A DNA stretch of 24,601 bases from JBOGWP01 sp050693875 (GTDB lineage: Bacteria > Actinomycetota > CADDZG01 > JAHWKV01 > JBOGWP01), in assembly GCA_050693875.1 (NCBI GenBank), contig JBOGWP010000126.1, positions 1 through 24,601 on the forward strand, given 5' to 3'. Position 1 is the first letter of the stretch. Every line of letters begins with the position of its first letter. Of the stretch, positions 7,616-15,091 are shown in pieces. Below the pieces are notes generated by a model, which saw nothing but the letters and a program-made list of their open reading frames with translations, did no database searches and was not told the origin of the DNA. The translations under genes were made by a program, and so were the position numbers.

Positions 7616-10600
7616 TTACCCGCGCACCCCCCGCCGGCGGATTACCAGGTAAACGCCGGCCGAGATCAGCATCACGGCCAGAGCGAGGAGCCGTGCTGCG
7701 TCCATGCCGGTGACCGGCAGGCGGAAGATCTGCTCCGCCAGGACCAGCGTCTGGATGTTGGTGAGCGTGCATCGTGCGTCCTGGCCCGGGTCGAGGGTGA
7801 TCCGGACTCCGTTGTCGATGGAGGTCGTGCTCGCTCCGCCGCAGGACACGGGCCCGAGCCCCCATCCGTCGGCGATCTGCTCGGCGGTCAGCGTCTCGGT
7901 GAGCTCGTAGGTCCCCGGACGAAGCTCCCGCCACGTCGTCTTGCCGAGGTCGCCTGCCACCTGCTCGATGGTGCCGGGCTTCAGCGTCAGGGCGAACGTC
8001 TGCGAGTCGGACGGGCTGGTCTGCTTGGTCACCGTCACCGAGCCGAGCTCGATGTTGGTGAAGGTGCAGAGGATGGCCTCACCCGGCCCCATCGTCACAC
8101 CGACCGAGGAGCCGTGGATGCTCGCTTCGGGGTCGTTGCACTCGATCCGGTCAAGCACCCAGCCCGGGACTGCCGACTCGGTGACCGAGTAGCTGCCCGG
8201 CAGCAGGTTTGCGAAGAGCTTCTCGGCCGGGAGGGTCGCCTCGGCGTCGTCGTCGAGAACGAAGCTCGAGACGCCGCCCCCCGTCGCCGTGAAGGAGAAG
8301 TCCTGCGCCGAGTTGGGCAGGGCGTCCTTCACGATCACGAGCGATCCCTGCTTGACGTTCGTGAACGTGCAGCTGATGGTCTCGCCGGCTGCGAGCACGA
8401 TGTCGACGTGCCGGTTGTCGAGCGAGACGGTCACGTCGGGGTCCTCGCAGGCGAGCTTGGTGAGCACCCAGCTGGCCGCCGCCGACTCGCTGACCCCATA
8501 CGTTCCGGGGTGCAGCCCCGTGAAGGACCTGGTGTTGCTGAGCGTGACGTCGGCGTCGTCGTCGAGGACGAAGTCCGAGAGGCCCGTGCCCGTGCCTTTG
8601 AACGAGAAATCCTGGCTCGAGTCGGGGATGGCGTCCTTGTCGATGACGATCGTGCCCGGCTTCAGGTTGGTGAACGTGCAAAGTGCGCTCTCGCCGGCGG
8701 CGAGGGCGATCGTTGCACTCCGGGCGCCGAGGCTGACCGCAGCCTCGGCGCTCTGGCAGACGATGCCGGTGAGCTCCCAGCCCGTGGTCTCGCCCTCGGT
8801 CACGGTGTAGGTGCCCGGGAGCAGCCCGCTGAAGCTCCGGGTGTTGGAGCGGACGTCATCGTCGTCGTCGTCCAGCACGAAGGCCGACATGCCGGTCCCC
8901 GTCGTGGTGAAGGAGAAGTCCTGCCCGGAGTCGGGCTGGGCGTCCTTGACGACCGTGATCGAGCCGGGTTTCGTGTTCGTGAACGTGCACGTGACGGTCT
9001 CGCCTGCGGCCAGGTCGATGCTCGCCAGTCCCTCGGCGAGACTCACGGTGCTGCCGTCGTCGCAGGAGAGTCCGGTCAGGTTCCACCCCTCCGTGGCAGC
9101 CTCCGTGACCGTGTAGGCGCCCGGAGCCAGCCCGGAGAAGGTCTTGCTGTTCGGCAAGGTCGCCTCGGCGTCGTCGTCGAGCGAGAAGCCGGAGAGCCCG
9201 GTCCCGGTCGTCGTGTAGGCGAAGTCCTGTGCCGAGTTGGGGATGGCGTCCTTGCGGATGATGATCGTCCCCCGGTTGGTGTTGGTGAACGTGCAGGTCA
9301 CCTGCTCGCCGGCAGCCAGGTCGATGCTCGCCCGTGCATTGGCGAGGATCACCGTGCTGCCGTCGTCACAGGTCAGGCCCGTGAGGTCCCAGCCGCCGAC
9401 GGCCGTCTCGGTGACGCTGTAGGCGCCGGGAAGGAGCCCGCTGAAGGTCCTGCTGTTTGCGAGGGTGGCGTCGTTGTCGTCGTCCAGCGAGAAGCTCGAC
9501 AGGCCGGACCCGGTGATCGTGTAGGCGAAGTCCTGCGCAGCGTCGGGTACCGCGTCCTTCACGATCGTGATCGAGCCGAGCTTCGTGTTCGTGAACATGC
9601 AGGTGATGCTCTCGCCGTCGTCGAGGTCGACGACGACCTGGCGATTCGGCACGCTCGCGACCGAGCCTCCGTCGGTGTCGCCGGTGCACGAGAGCGCCGT
9701 CAGAGACCATCCGGAGACCGAGGGCTCGGTGACCGTGTAGGAGCCGGGATCGAGCGACGAGAAGGTCTGCCTGTTTGGCAGCGTCGGGTCGGCGTCGTCG
9801 TCGAGTGAGAAGCCGGAGAGCCCCGTCCCCGTCGTGGTGTACGCGAAGTCCTGCGCCGAGTCCGGGACGGCGTCCTTGACGATCGTCAGTGCGCCCTCGG
9901 GAGCGATGGCGTTGGACATGATCCCGCGGGTCATGTCGGTCTGCGAGGTCGGCAGCGTGTAGCGGTTCTCGAGCTGTCCTCCCGAGAAGTGCGAGGCCCC
10001 GCCGGCAGGCCACTGGCTGGTCCGGGCGAGGTGGGCGCCGTAGTAGAGGGCGGCGTCCGAGCCTCCGAACGTCACGTCGAAGGTGTAGCACTTGTCGGCC
10101 CTGTCGCCGTGCATCTCCGCCGCCGGTCCACTCACCTGGAAGGAGGTGAAGCCGAGGTGGCGGAAGCTTCCGGATGGCTGGGAGCCGAGCTGGGCGACGA
10201 CGTCCGGGTCGGCCGGGATCGCCGTGGCCGAGAGGCCTCCGGGGAGCGTTGCCGACTCGGTCTGGTCCACGTCGTCGAGGTAGTCGTGTCCGGTGATGCC
10301 GCCGGAGCCCTGGAACTCGTAGCAGATCGAGAACGTGAGAGTCTCGCCGCTCTCTGCACTCGACCACAGCATCCGGAGCGGGATCACGTCACCCTCGGCG
10401 TAATCCGAGTTGGTGTTGTTGATCTCGCCATTCGACCACCCGAGATGCCCCGGGGCGTTGTGCCAGTGCTCGTAGTCCTCCTGCACCGCGAAGGCGGCCT
10501 GCGGCAACACGACGAGCACGAGCGCGATGGCGGCTGCCACGGCGCCGAGCGAGAGAAGCGGTCGTTTGGCGAGGCGTGCGGCTGGCTGCCCCGGCTTCGA

Positions 10601-10618
10601 CCTCCAGGTCCATCCCAT
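7616..10618 (-). CDS. LPXTG-type surface protein with seven prealbumin/CnaB-like repeats
   Basis: The 1000-residue product has a signal peptide (1-44, cleavage after AFA), a unique N-terminal domain (45-241), seven tandem repeats (R1 242-347, R2 348-449, R3 450-551, R4 552-654, R5 655-757, R6 758-858, R7 859-957), then LPVTG (967-971), a hydrophobic segment (974-993) and RRR: a sortase substrate. Each of R1-R6 follows the plan IVKDA..Q-DF, LDDD, PG-Y-VTE, GW, C, CTFTN. The Lys, Glu and Asn in those positions match the isopeptide triad of CnaB/SpaA domains (family knowledge; bond not proven). Two Cys per repeat may form a disulfide. Start ATG follows GGGAGGA by six bases. It is probably an adhesin or stalk; no sortase gene is in the window. 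Confidence 0.87.
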   Translation of the reverse strand: MGWTWRSKPGQPAARLAKRPLLSLGAVAAAIALVLVVLPQAAFAVQEDYEHWHNAPGHLGWSNGEINNTNSDYAEGDVIPLRMLWSSAESGETLTFSICYEFQGSGGITGHDYLDDVDQTESATLPGGLSATAIPADPDVVAQLGSQPSGSFRHLGFTSFQVSGPAAEMHGDRADKCYTFDVTFGGSDAALYYGAHLARTSQWPAGGASHFSGGQLENRYTLPTSQTDMTRGIMSNAIAPEGALTIVKDAVPDSAQDFAYTTTGTGLSGFSLDDDADPTLPNRQTFSSLDPGSYTVTEPSVSGWSLTALSCTGDTDGGSVASVPNRQVVVDLDDGESITCMFTNTKLGSITIVKDAVPDAAQDFAYTITGSGLSSFSLDDDNDATLANSRTFSGLLPGAYSVTETAVGGWDLTGLTCDDGSTVILANARASIDLAAGEQVTCTFTNTNRGTIIIRKDAIPNSAQDFAYTTTGTGLSGFSLDDDAEATLPNSKTFSGLAPGAYTVTEAATEGWNLTGLSCDDGSTVSLAEGLASIDLAAGETVTCTFTNTKPGSITVVKDAQPDSGQDFSFTTTGTGMSAFVLDDDDDDVRSNTRSFSGLLPGTYTVTEGETTGWELTGIVCQSAEAAVSLGARSATIALAAGESALCTFTNLKPGTIVIDKDAIPDSSQDFSFKGTGTGLSDFVLDDDADVTLSNTRSFTGLHPGTYGVSESAAASWVLTKLACEDPDVTVSLDNRHVDIVLAAGETISCTFTNVKQGSLVIVKDALPNSAQDFSFTATGGGVSSFVLDDDAEATLPAEKLFANLLPGSYSVTESAVPGWVLDRIECNDPEASIHGSSVGVTMGPGEAILCTFTNIELGSVTVTKQTSPSDSQTFALTLKPGTIEQVAGDLGKTTWRELRPGTYELTETLTAEQIADGWGLGPVSCGGASTTSIDNGVRITLDPGQDARCTLTNIQTLVLAEQIFRLPVTGMDAARLLALAVMLISAGVYLVIRRRGVRG
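7706..7720 (-). other. Sortase sorting signal LPVTG
   Basis: Codons for LPVTG (residues 967-971 of the surface protein) are followed by a ~20-residue hydrophobic stretch and the positively charged tail RRRGVRG. This is the standard order for covalent anchoring to peptidoglycan by a class of sortase acting on LPXTG. Confidence 0.85.
7748..9895 (-). repeat. Seven tandem ~300-bp repeats within the surface-protein gene
   Basis: Unit length is 99-106 codons. R2 and R3 are the most alike; R7, next to the anchor, is the most diverged and has lost the LDDD motif. Conservation is at protein level with substantial silent change, which suggests an old array under selection and not a fresh expansion. 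The repeats also create long spurious open frames on the opposite strand. Confidence 0.9.
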
Positions 10619-10975
10619 CTCGTTTCCTCCCTCATGGAGACGGAACGAGCACCGAGATCGGCCGGGTTCACCACTCGCTCGCTGCGGCCCTGGTGACCAG
10701 GTGGCGGGCCGCAGGTCGTCGCTTCCGCCGGTGCGGAGACGGATGTCTCCCGTCCAGAAGAGCGAGCGAACAGGGGCCCCCGACATGGTGCGACCGCTTC
10801 AAACGTGCTGGCGCGGGCGCACTAATTCGGTCCCGAACTGGGCGGTTCCGGGGCAATGGGCCCGCCTCCCGGCTCGGCGGCGGGCCCGCGGAATACCGGC
10901 TCAGCGTGGAAAAGCCGACGAATCCGATAAGTTGGCGTTGCTCGAAGAGCGCTCGGCACGCATTCTGGATCCCCC
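10619..10975. other. 357-bp divergent intergenic region with strong hairpins
   Basis: No gene is apparent here. Three inverted repeats stand out: 10684-10712 (GCGGC...GCCGC enclosing CCTGG-TGA-CCAGG), 10735-10750 (GGAGAC-GGAT-GTCTCC) and 10858-10887 (GGGCCCGCC, 12-base loop, GGCGGGCCC). The first two would fold in the 5' leader of the surface-protein mRNA. I looked for the conserved cores of cyclic-di-GMP and cyclic-di-AMP riboswitches and did not find them. Both flanking promoters must be here, but I see no convincing -35/-10 pair. Confidence 0.55.
10625..10631 (-). promoter_or_regulatory. Ribosome binding site deciding the surface-protein start
   Basis: GGGAGGA on the minus strand ends six bases before the ATG at 10618. 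It fixes that ATG as the start, just before a signal peptide, in preference to the 56-codon upstream extension of the open frame, which has no family resemblance. Confidence 0.8.
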
Positions 10976-11962
10976 ATGACCAGTCACAACGGAGCGAAGC
11001 GTACGCGCGGCAACCAGCGGCCCTCGCCGCTCTTGCTGGTCGTCGGCACGGGCCGCTGCGGATCGACGCTGCTCACCGAGGTACTCGCCCGTCACCCCGA
11101 TCTCGGCTTCATCTCGAACATCGACGACAAGCTCTCCCGCCTCGACCTCGGGGGGCGGTGGAACAACTCGCTGTTCCGGATGGCGTCGGCGCGCGACGCA
11201 GGGCTCCCAGCGATGCGATTTGGGCAGCGACTCCTGGAGCGGGGCAGGGTTCGGGTGGCGCCTTCGGAAGGGTGGAACCTGATCGAGCGCCAGGTCGGGC
11301 CGATGCTGGTCCGGCCGAGCCGCGATCTCGTGGCAGACGACCTGACCCCCGATCTCGAGAAGAAGATCCGCTCCTTCTTCGAGGAGCGAATGGCCATCCA
11401 GGGCCGGCCCGGCTTCCTCCACCACATCACCGGCTGGCCCCGGACCCGCCTCCTGCAGGCGGTCTTCCCCGAGGCGCGCATCGTCCACGTGGTCCGCGAC
11501 GGGCGGGCGGTGGCCAACTCGTTCCTGCAGATGGGATGGTGGGACGGGTACCGGGGGCCCGATGCCTGGTACCTGGGTCCGCTCCCTGCGCCGTATCGGG
11601 AGGAGTGGGAGGCTTCCGGCCGCTCCTTCGTTCTGCTTGCCGGGCTTGCCTGGAAGATGCTCATCGATTCCTTCGAGGCCTCGCGGGAGGCGGCCCGCCC
11701 GGGCAGCTGGATCGATGTCCGCTACGAGGACGTGATCGCCGATCCCCACGGCAGCTACGCGCGGCTGCTCGAGTTCGGTGGGCTGGAGTGGACGGGCGAC
11801 TTCGAGCGCGGGTTCAACCGCCACCGGTTCGAGACCGGAGCCACCGAGCGGTTCCGCCGCGATCTCGGTCCGCAGAACCTCGCCCGGCTGGAGGCCAGCC
11901 TGGCGGGTCACCTCGAACGGTGGGGGTACGCGGCGTCGCGGGACGCGATCCGGGACGGGTAA
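10976..11962 (+). CDS. PAPS-dependent sulfotransferase family protein
   Basis: The 328-residue protein carries the 5'-phosphosulfate loop GTGRCGST (24-31) and the 3'-phosphate block VVRDGRAVANS (172-182), with a late RYEDVIADP strand-turn, all typical of the Sulfotransfer_3 family that moves sulfate from PAPS to a hydroxyl or amine. The acceptor, which could be a glycan or lipid, cannot be read. There is no signal peptide, so it acts in the cytoplasm. It is a single gene, divergent from the surface protein and convergent with the carboxylase genes, its TAA only three bases from the TAA of the epsilon-like gene. Confidence 0.9.
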   Translation: MTSHNGAKRTRGNQRPSPLLLVVGTGRCGSTLLTEVLARHPDLGFISNIDDKLSRLDLGGRWNNSLFRMASARDAGLPAMRFGQRLLERGRVRVAPSEGWNLIERQVGPMLVRPSRDLVADDLTPDLEKKIRSFFEERMAIQGRPGFLHHITGWPRTRLLQAVFPEARIVHVVRDGRAVANSFLQMGWWDGYRGPDAWYLGPLPAPYREEWEASGRSFVLLAGLAWKMLIDSFEASREAARPGSWIDVRYEDVIADPHGSYARLLEFGGLEWTGDFERGFNRHRFETGATERFRRDLGPQNLARLEASLAGHLERWGYAASRDAIRDG

Positions 11963-11965
11963 AGC

Positions 11966-12217
11966 TTAGCCTACGTCGCCACGCCCGCCCTGGCGACGGA
12001 GCCAGGCAGCCCGCCACGGGCGAGCTGTAGCTGCCCACGGATTCGCGAGGCCGGCCACCTGGTCGAGCAAGCGGCGCCGAGTCGCGGCCAGGCGGCCGGC
12101 GAGGGCCCATCGGGAAGTCCGGCGTGGTGCGTCCGGCGTCGCCAAGAGCTGCTCGAGGGCGGCGATGATCGCGGCTTCCTCCTCGGGCGTCGGTTCGCCC
12201 TCGATGCGGATCTCCGT
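11966..12217 (-). CDS. accE: Acyl-CoA carboxylase epsilon-like small protein, apparent ACG start
   Basis: Downstream of the carboxyltransferase gene an 83-codon frame reads (T/M)EIRIEGEPTPEEEAAIIAAL..., then RWALAGRLAATRRRLL and a Trp/Arg-rich end RPWRAAWLRRQG. PTPEE followed by an Ala-rich helix and a Trp/Arg-rich tail is the pattern of the actinobacterial epsilon subunit, which stabilises alpha-beta carboxylase complexes (family knowledge). No ATG, GTG or TTG occurs in frame near the N-terminus. A strong GGGGAG ends six bases before ACG at 12217, one transition from ATG, so ACG initiation or a single-base change is proposed. The frame begins 19 bases after the carboxyltransferase stop. Coding is likely; the exact start and subunit name are less sure. 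Confidence 0.62.
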   Translation of the reverse strand, partial: TEIRIEGEPTPEEEAAIIAALEQLLATPDAPRRTSRWALAGRLAATRRRLLDQVAGLANPWAATARPWRAAWLRRQGGRGDVG

Positions 12218-12223
12218 CGCGCT

Positions 12224-12234
12224 CTCCCCCCTCC
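12224..12234 (-). promoter_or_regulatory. Purine-rich ribosome binding site of the epsilon-like gene
   Basis: GGAGGGGGGAG on the minus strand follows the carboxyltransferase stop directly and is spaced six bases from the proposed ACG start. Such a strong site with no ATG/GTG/TTG after it is what makes the start of the small gene notable. Confidence 0.6.
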
Positions 12235-12236
12235 GC

Positions 12237-13844
12237 TCAGAGCGGGATGTTGCCGTGCTTGCGCGGCGGCAGTGACTCCCGCTTCGTGAGGAGCATCTCG
12301 AGGGCGGCGATCAGGCGGGGCCTGGTCTCGGCCGGCTCGATGACGTCGTCGATGTAGCCTCGCTCGGCGGCGATAAACGGGTTCGCGAATCGCTCGGCAT
12401 AGTCGGCGATCAGCTCGGCCCGGCGGGCGTCGCGGTCCGCGGCCTGGTCGAGCTCCTTGCGGAACACGATGTTGACGGCGCCCTCCGGACCCATCACCGC
12501 GATCTCGGCGGTGGGCCAGGCGAAGCTCACGTCGGCGCGAATGTGCTTGGAGTTCATCACGAGGTAGGCCCCGCCGTAGGCCTTCCGTACGATCACGGTC
12601 AGCCGGGGAACCGTGGCCTCGGTGAAGGCGTAGAGGAGCTTGGCGCCGTGGCGGATGATTCCGCCGTACTCCTGGTTCGTCCCAGGCAGGAACCCCGGAA
12701 CGTCGACGAAGGTGACCAGAGGGATGTTGAACGCGTCGCAGAAGCGCACGAACCGGGCGCCCTTGGTCGAGGAGTCGATGTCGAGCGTGCCGGCCAGCAC
12801 CCGGGGCTGGTTGGCGACGACTCCGATCACGTGCCCGTTCAGCCGGGCGAAGCCGACGATGATGTTCTGCGCCCAGTGCTGGAAGACCTCGAAGAGGTCG
12901 CCGTCGTCCACGACCAGCCGAATGAGCTCGTGCATGTCGTAGGGCTTGTTGGACGCATCGGGGAGCAGGTCGGCCAGCCGGGCCTCGCGCCGGGCCGACG
13001 GGTCCGAAGGGGCGAAGTAGGGGGGATCCTCGAGGTTGTTCGAGGGGACGAACGAAAGCAGGTAGCGGACCTGCTGCAGCGTGTCCTCCTCGTCGCTGCC
13101 CACGAAGTGGGCCACGCCCGACTTGGAGGCATGCGTGCCGGCGCCCCCGAGCTCCTCGTGGGTCACGTTCTCGCCGGTGACCGCCCGAATCACGTCGGGG
13201 CCGGTGATGAACATGGTCGAGGTGTGTTCGGTCATGAAGACGAAGTCGGTGAGTGCCGGCGAGTAGACCGCTCCTCCCGCACAGGGGCCGAGGATCACCG
13301 AGATCTGCGGGACGACCCCGGAGTACCGGACGTTGCGGTCGAAGATGTAGGCATAACCCGCCAGCGCGACCGCCCCTTCCTGGATGCGCGCCCCGCCGGA
13401 GTCCTGCAGGCCGACCATGGGGGCGCCGGTGGCAGCGGCGAGGTCCATCACCTTGCAGATCTTCTCGGCGTGCACTTCACCGAGCGATCCCCCGAACAGC
13501 GTGAAGTCCTGCGCGTAGACGAAGATCTTCCGGCCATCCACCGTCCCCCATCCGGTCACGACGCCGTCCCCGTAGGGGCGCCGACGCTCCATCCCAAAAC
13601 CGTGGGCGCGGTGGCGGGCCAGCATGTCGGTCTCGACGAACGAGCCGGGGTCGAGCAGGAGGTCGATCCGCTCGCGAGCGGTCCGCTTCCCCCGGGCGTG
13701 CTGCCTGGCGACCGCCTCGTCGCCGCCGCCGCGCAGCGCCTCGGCCTTGGCGCGGCGAGCCTGCTCGATGCGCTTCTCCGTGGGGATGGTTGGGGGCCTC
13801 GCTGGCGCTTCGGGCGCGCCTGCACTGTCCTCGGTCTTGGCCAT
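12237..13844 (-). CDS. pccB: Acyl-CoA (propionyl-CoA type) carboxylase, carboxyltransferase beta subunit
   Basis: This 535-residue protein moves carboxyl from carboxybiotin to an acyl-CoA. Both crotonase-like halves are complete: FGGSLGEVHAEKICK (117-131), GARIQEG (151-157), GPCAGGAVYSPALTDF (186-201) in the first; DVPGFLPG (381-388), QEYGGIIRHGAKLLYA (391-406) and the late AEIAVMGPEGAVNIVF in the second. The ending HGNIPL is typical of PccB/AccD5-like enzymes. At the position after GGAY that was shown to affect acyl preference in Streptomyces PccB (Asp there), this protein has Leu428, so propionyl specificity is not assured. The alpha (biotin) subunit is absent from the window; birA and methylmalonyl-CoA epimerase nearby support a propionate role. 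Confidence 0.92.
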   Translation of the reverse strand: MAKTEDSAGAPEAPARPPTIPTEKRIEQARRAKAEALRGGGDEAVARQHARGKRTARERIDLLLDPGSFVETDMLARHRAHGFGMERRRPYGDGVVTGWGTVDGRKIFVYAQDFTLFGGSLGEVHAEKICKVMDLAAATGAPMVGLQDSGGARIQEGAVALAGYAYIFDRNVRYSGVVPQISVILGPCAGGAVYSPALTDFVFMTEHTSTMFITGPDVIRAVTGENVTHEELGGAGTHASKSGVAHFVGSDEEDTLQQVRYLLSFVPSNNLEDPPYFAPSDPSARREARLADLLPDASNKPYDMHELIRLVVDDGDLFEVFQHWAQNIIVGFARLNGHVIGVVANQPRVLAGTLDIDSSTKGARFVRFCDAFNIPLVTFVDVPGFLPGTNQEYGGIIRHGAKLLYAFTEATVPRLTVIVRKAYGGAYLVMNSKHIRADVSFAWPTAEIAVMGPEGAVNIVFRKELDQAADRDARRAELIADYAERFANPFIAAERGYIDDVIEPAETRPRLIAALEMLLTKRESLPPRKHGNIPL

Positions 13845-13870
13845 TGGCAGCCCATCCTATCCGCCGCGGG

Positions 13871-13887
13871 ATGGGAGGGTCTCCCAT
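13871..13887. other. Short perfect inverted repeat upstream of pccB
   Basis: ATGGGAG (13871-13877), three bases, CTCCCAT (13881-13887). It lies 27-43 bp before the pccB start and 49 bp after the end of the upstream nucleotidyltransferase gene, so it may be an operator, a leader hairpin or a weak terminator. No T-run follows in either direction. Confidence 0.35.
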
Positions 13888-13935
13888 TCGGAGGGGGCTC
13901 CCACTCGAATGCTGCAGTCCCGTGCGCTCCCTGCG

Positions 13936-14640
13936 CTACGCCGGGCTGCTGCCCCCTGGAAGCCCGAGGTCTTCGCCGGCCTCCCTGATGTCCTTGAGGG
14001 TGTCGATCCCCCGCCAGTACCCGTCGATCCGGAACCCCCCGAGGCGATGCGTCAGCGCCAGCTCGGGGAAGGTGGTGTCCTCGTGGTCCCCTTTCACCGG
14101 AAGCAGGTCGACCACCTCGGGTTCCATCGCATAGACGCCGGCGTTGATCCAGTACGGCAAGCGGGGGCTCTGCACGAACCCTCGGACGAAGTCTCCCTCG
14201 AGCTCCGCCACCCCCCAATTCGACCGATAGGGAGCGAGTGCGACGGTGGCGGCCGCGCCGATCTTGCCGTGGAGCGCGGCCATCTCCGAGATCGGAAACC
14301 GCGTGATGACGTCGCCGTTCAGCCCCAGCCACGGCTCGTCCTGGAAGGGGAGCCGCCGGGCAGCGAACCTGAGGCCCCCTCCGCGGCCGAGCGGCTCCGC
14401 CTCGACGGCGTACTGGATGTGCACCTCCAGGTCCTCCCCGTCGCCGAGATGGTCGGTCAGGATCTCGGCTCGGTACCCGACGGAGAGCACGACGTGGCGG
14501 ATGTCGTTGGCGGCGAGCCAGCGCAGCTGATGCTCGACGATCGGCGCGCCGGCGATCTCGATCATCGCCTTCGGACGGTCGTCGGTGTAGGGACGCAGTC
14601 GCGTCGCCTTGCCACCGGCGAGGATCACCGCTTGCCGCAC
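13936..14640 (-). CDS. Nucleotidyltransferase family protein (sugar-1-phosphate type)
   Basis: The 234-residue protein has the signature GGKATRLRPYTDDRPKAM at 9-26, where G/T/R bind the nucleotide and the Lys in RPKAM the phosphates, and the metal-binding Asp in GLNGD (D110). It would join a sugar-1-phosphate with an NTP to make an NDP-sugar. The length covers only the Rossmann-like catalytic domain, without a left-handed beta-helix or other C-terminal domain. The segment GVAELEG...YWINAGVYAMEPEV is typical of mannose-1-phosphate guanylyltransferase-like members, but the sugar and base cannot be fixed. GTG start. The product could feed the glycosyltransferases at 22100-24039 (inference). Confidence 0.87.
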   Translation of the reverse strand: MRQAVILAGGKATRLRPYTDDRPKAMIEIAGAPIVEHQLRWLAANDIRHVVLSVGYRAEILTDHLGDGEDLEVHIQYAVEAEPLGRGGGLRFAARRLPFQDEPWLGLNGDVITRFPISEMAALHGKIGAAATVALAPYRSNWGVAELEGDFVRGFVQSPRLPYWINAGVYAMEPEVVDLLPVKGDHEDTTFPELALTHRLGGFRIDGYWRGIDTLKDIREAGEDLGLPGGSSPA

Positions 14641-14689
14641 GCCACAACATTAGCGTGTGGGCGGCAACGCTCTCCCACGCCGTGTGCGG

Positions 14690-15091
14690 CTACGAGCAGT
14701 CGCGGCAGATCCCGAAGACCTCGACGGTGTGCTCCGCCCCGGTGAACCCGTGGCGTTGCGTGATCCTCCTTGCCCATCGCTCCACCTCCGGGCTCTCCAC
14801 CTCGATGGACCGGGCGCAGCGCCGGCAGACCAGGTGATGGTGGTGCCGCTCCTGGCGGCATCGCCGGTACAGCACTTCGCCGGTCTCGCTGCGCACCAGG
14901 TCGAGATCACCCGAGGTGGCGAGGGCCTGGAGGGCCCGGTACACGGTCGCCAGGCCAACCCGGCTCCCTAGGTCGCTGAGGACCTCATGGATCTCCTGTG
15001 CGCTGCGGAAGCCCTCGACTGCATCGAGTGCTGCGGAGATCGCCTCGCGCTGGCGCGTGGACCTGCCTCCAGGCTCGCGCAGGGGCTTCAC
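14690..15091 (-). CDS. zur: Fur-family regulator, likely zinc sensor Zur
   Basis: The 133-residue product has a winged helix (about 10-75, recognition helix around GLATVYRALQAL) and a C-terminal dimerisation domain with the His cluster HHHH (83-86) and two Cys pairs, C89-x2-C92 and C129-x2-C132, that hold the structural zinc in this family. Its GTG start overlaps the znuB stop (GTGA), so it is translated as the last gene of the zinc-uptake operon. That context, plus a Zur-like box before znuA, is why Zur is preferred over Fur or PerR. With zinc bound it should repress its own operon, a negative feedback loop. Confidence 0.88.
   Translation of the reverse strand: MKPLREPGGRSTRQREAISAALDAVEGFRSAQEIHEVLSDLGSRVGLATVYRALQALATSGDLDLVRSETGEVLYRRCRQERHHHHLVCRRCARSIEVESPEVERWARRITQRHGFTGAEHTVEVFGICRDCS

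Noticed and set aside
8114..9808. 564-residue open frame on the plus strand
   Set aside because: It is antisense to the seven-repeat surface gene and arises from the repeat's codon pattern; its sequence has no family signature and the minus-strand protein has signal, repeats and anchor.
10619..10860. Cyclic-di-GMP or cyclic-di-AMP riboswitch before the surface-protein gene
   Set aside because: The GGTGAACCC stretch on the minus strand was suggestive, but the conserved cores of both riboswitch classes could not be found.
12543..13988. 481-residue open frame on the plus strand
   Set aside because: Antisense shadow of the carboxyltransferase gene, which is complete and well conserved.
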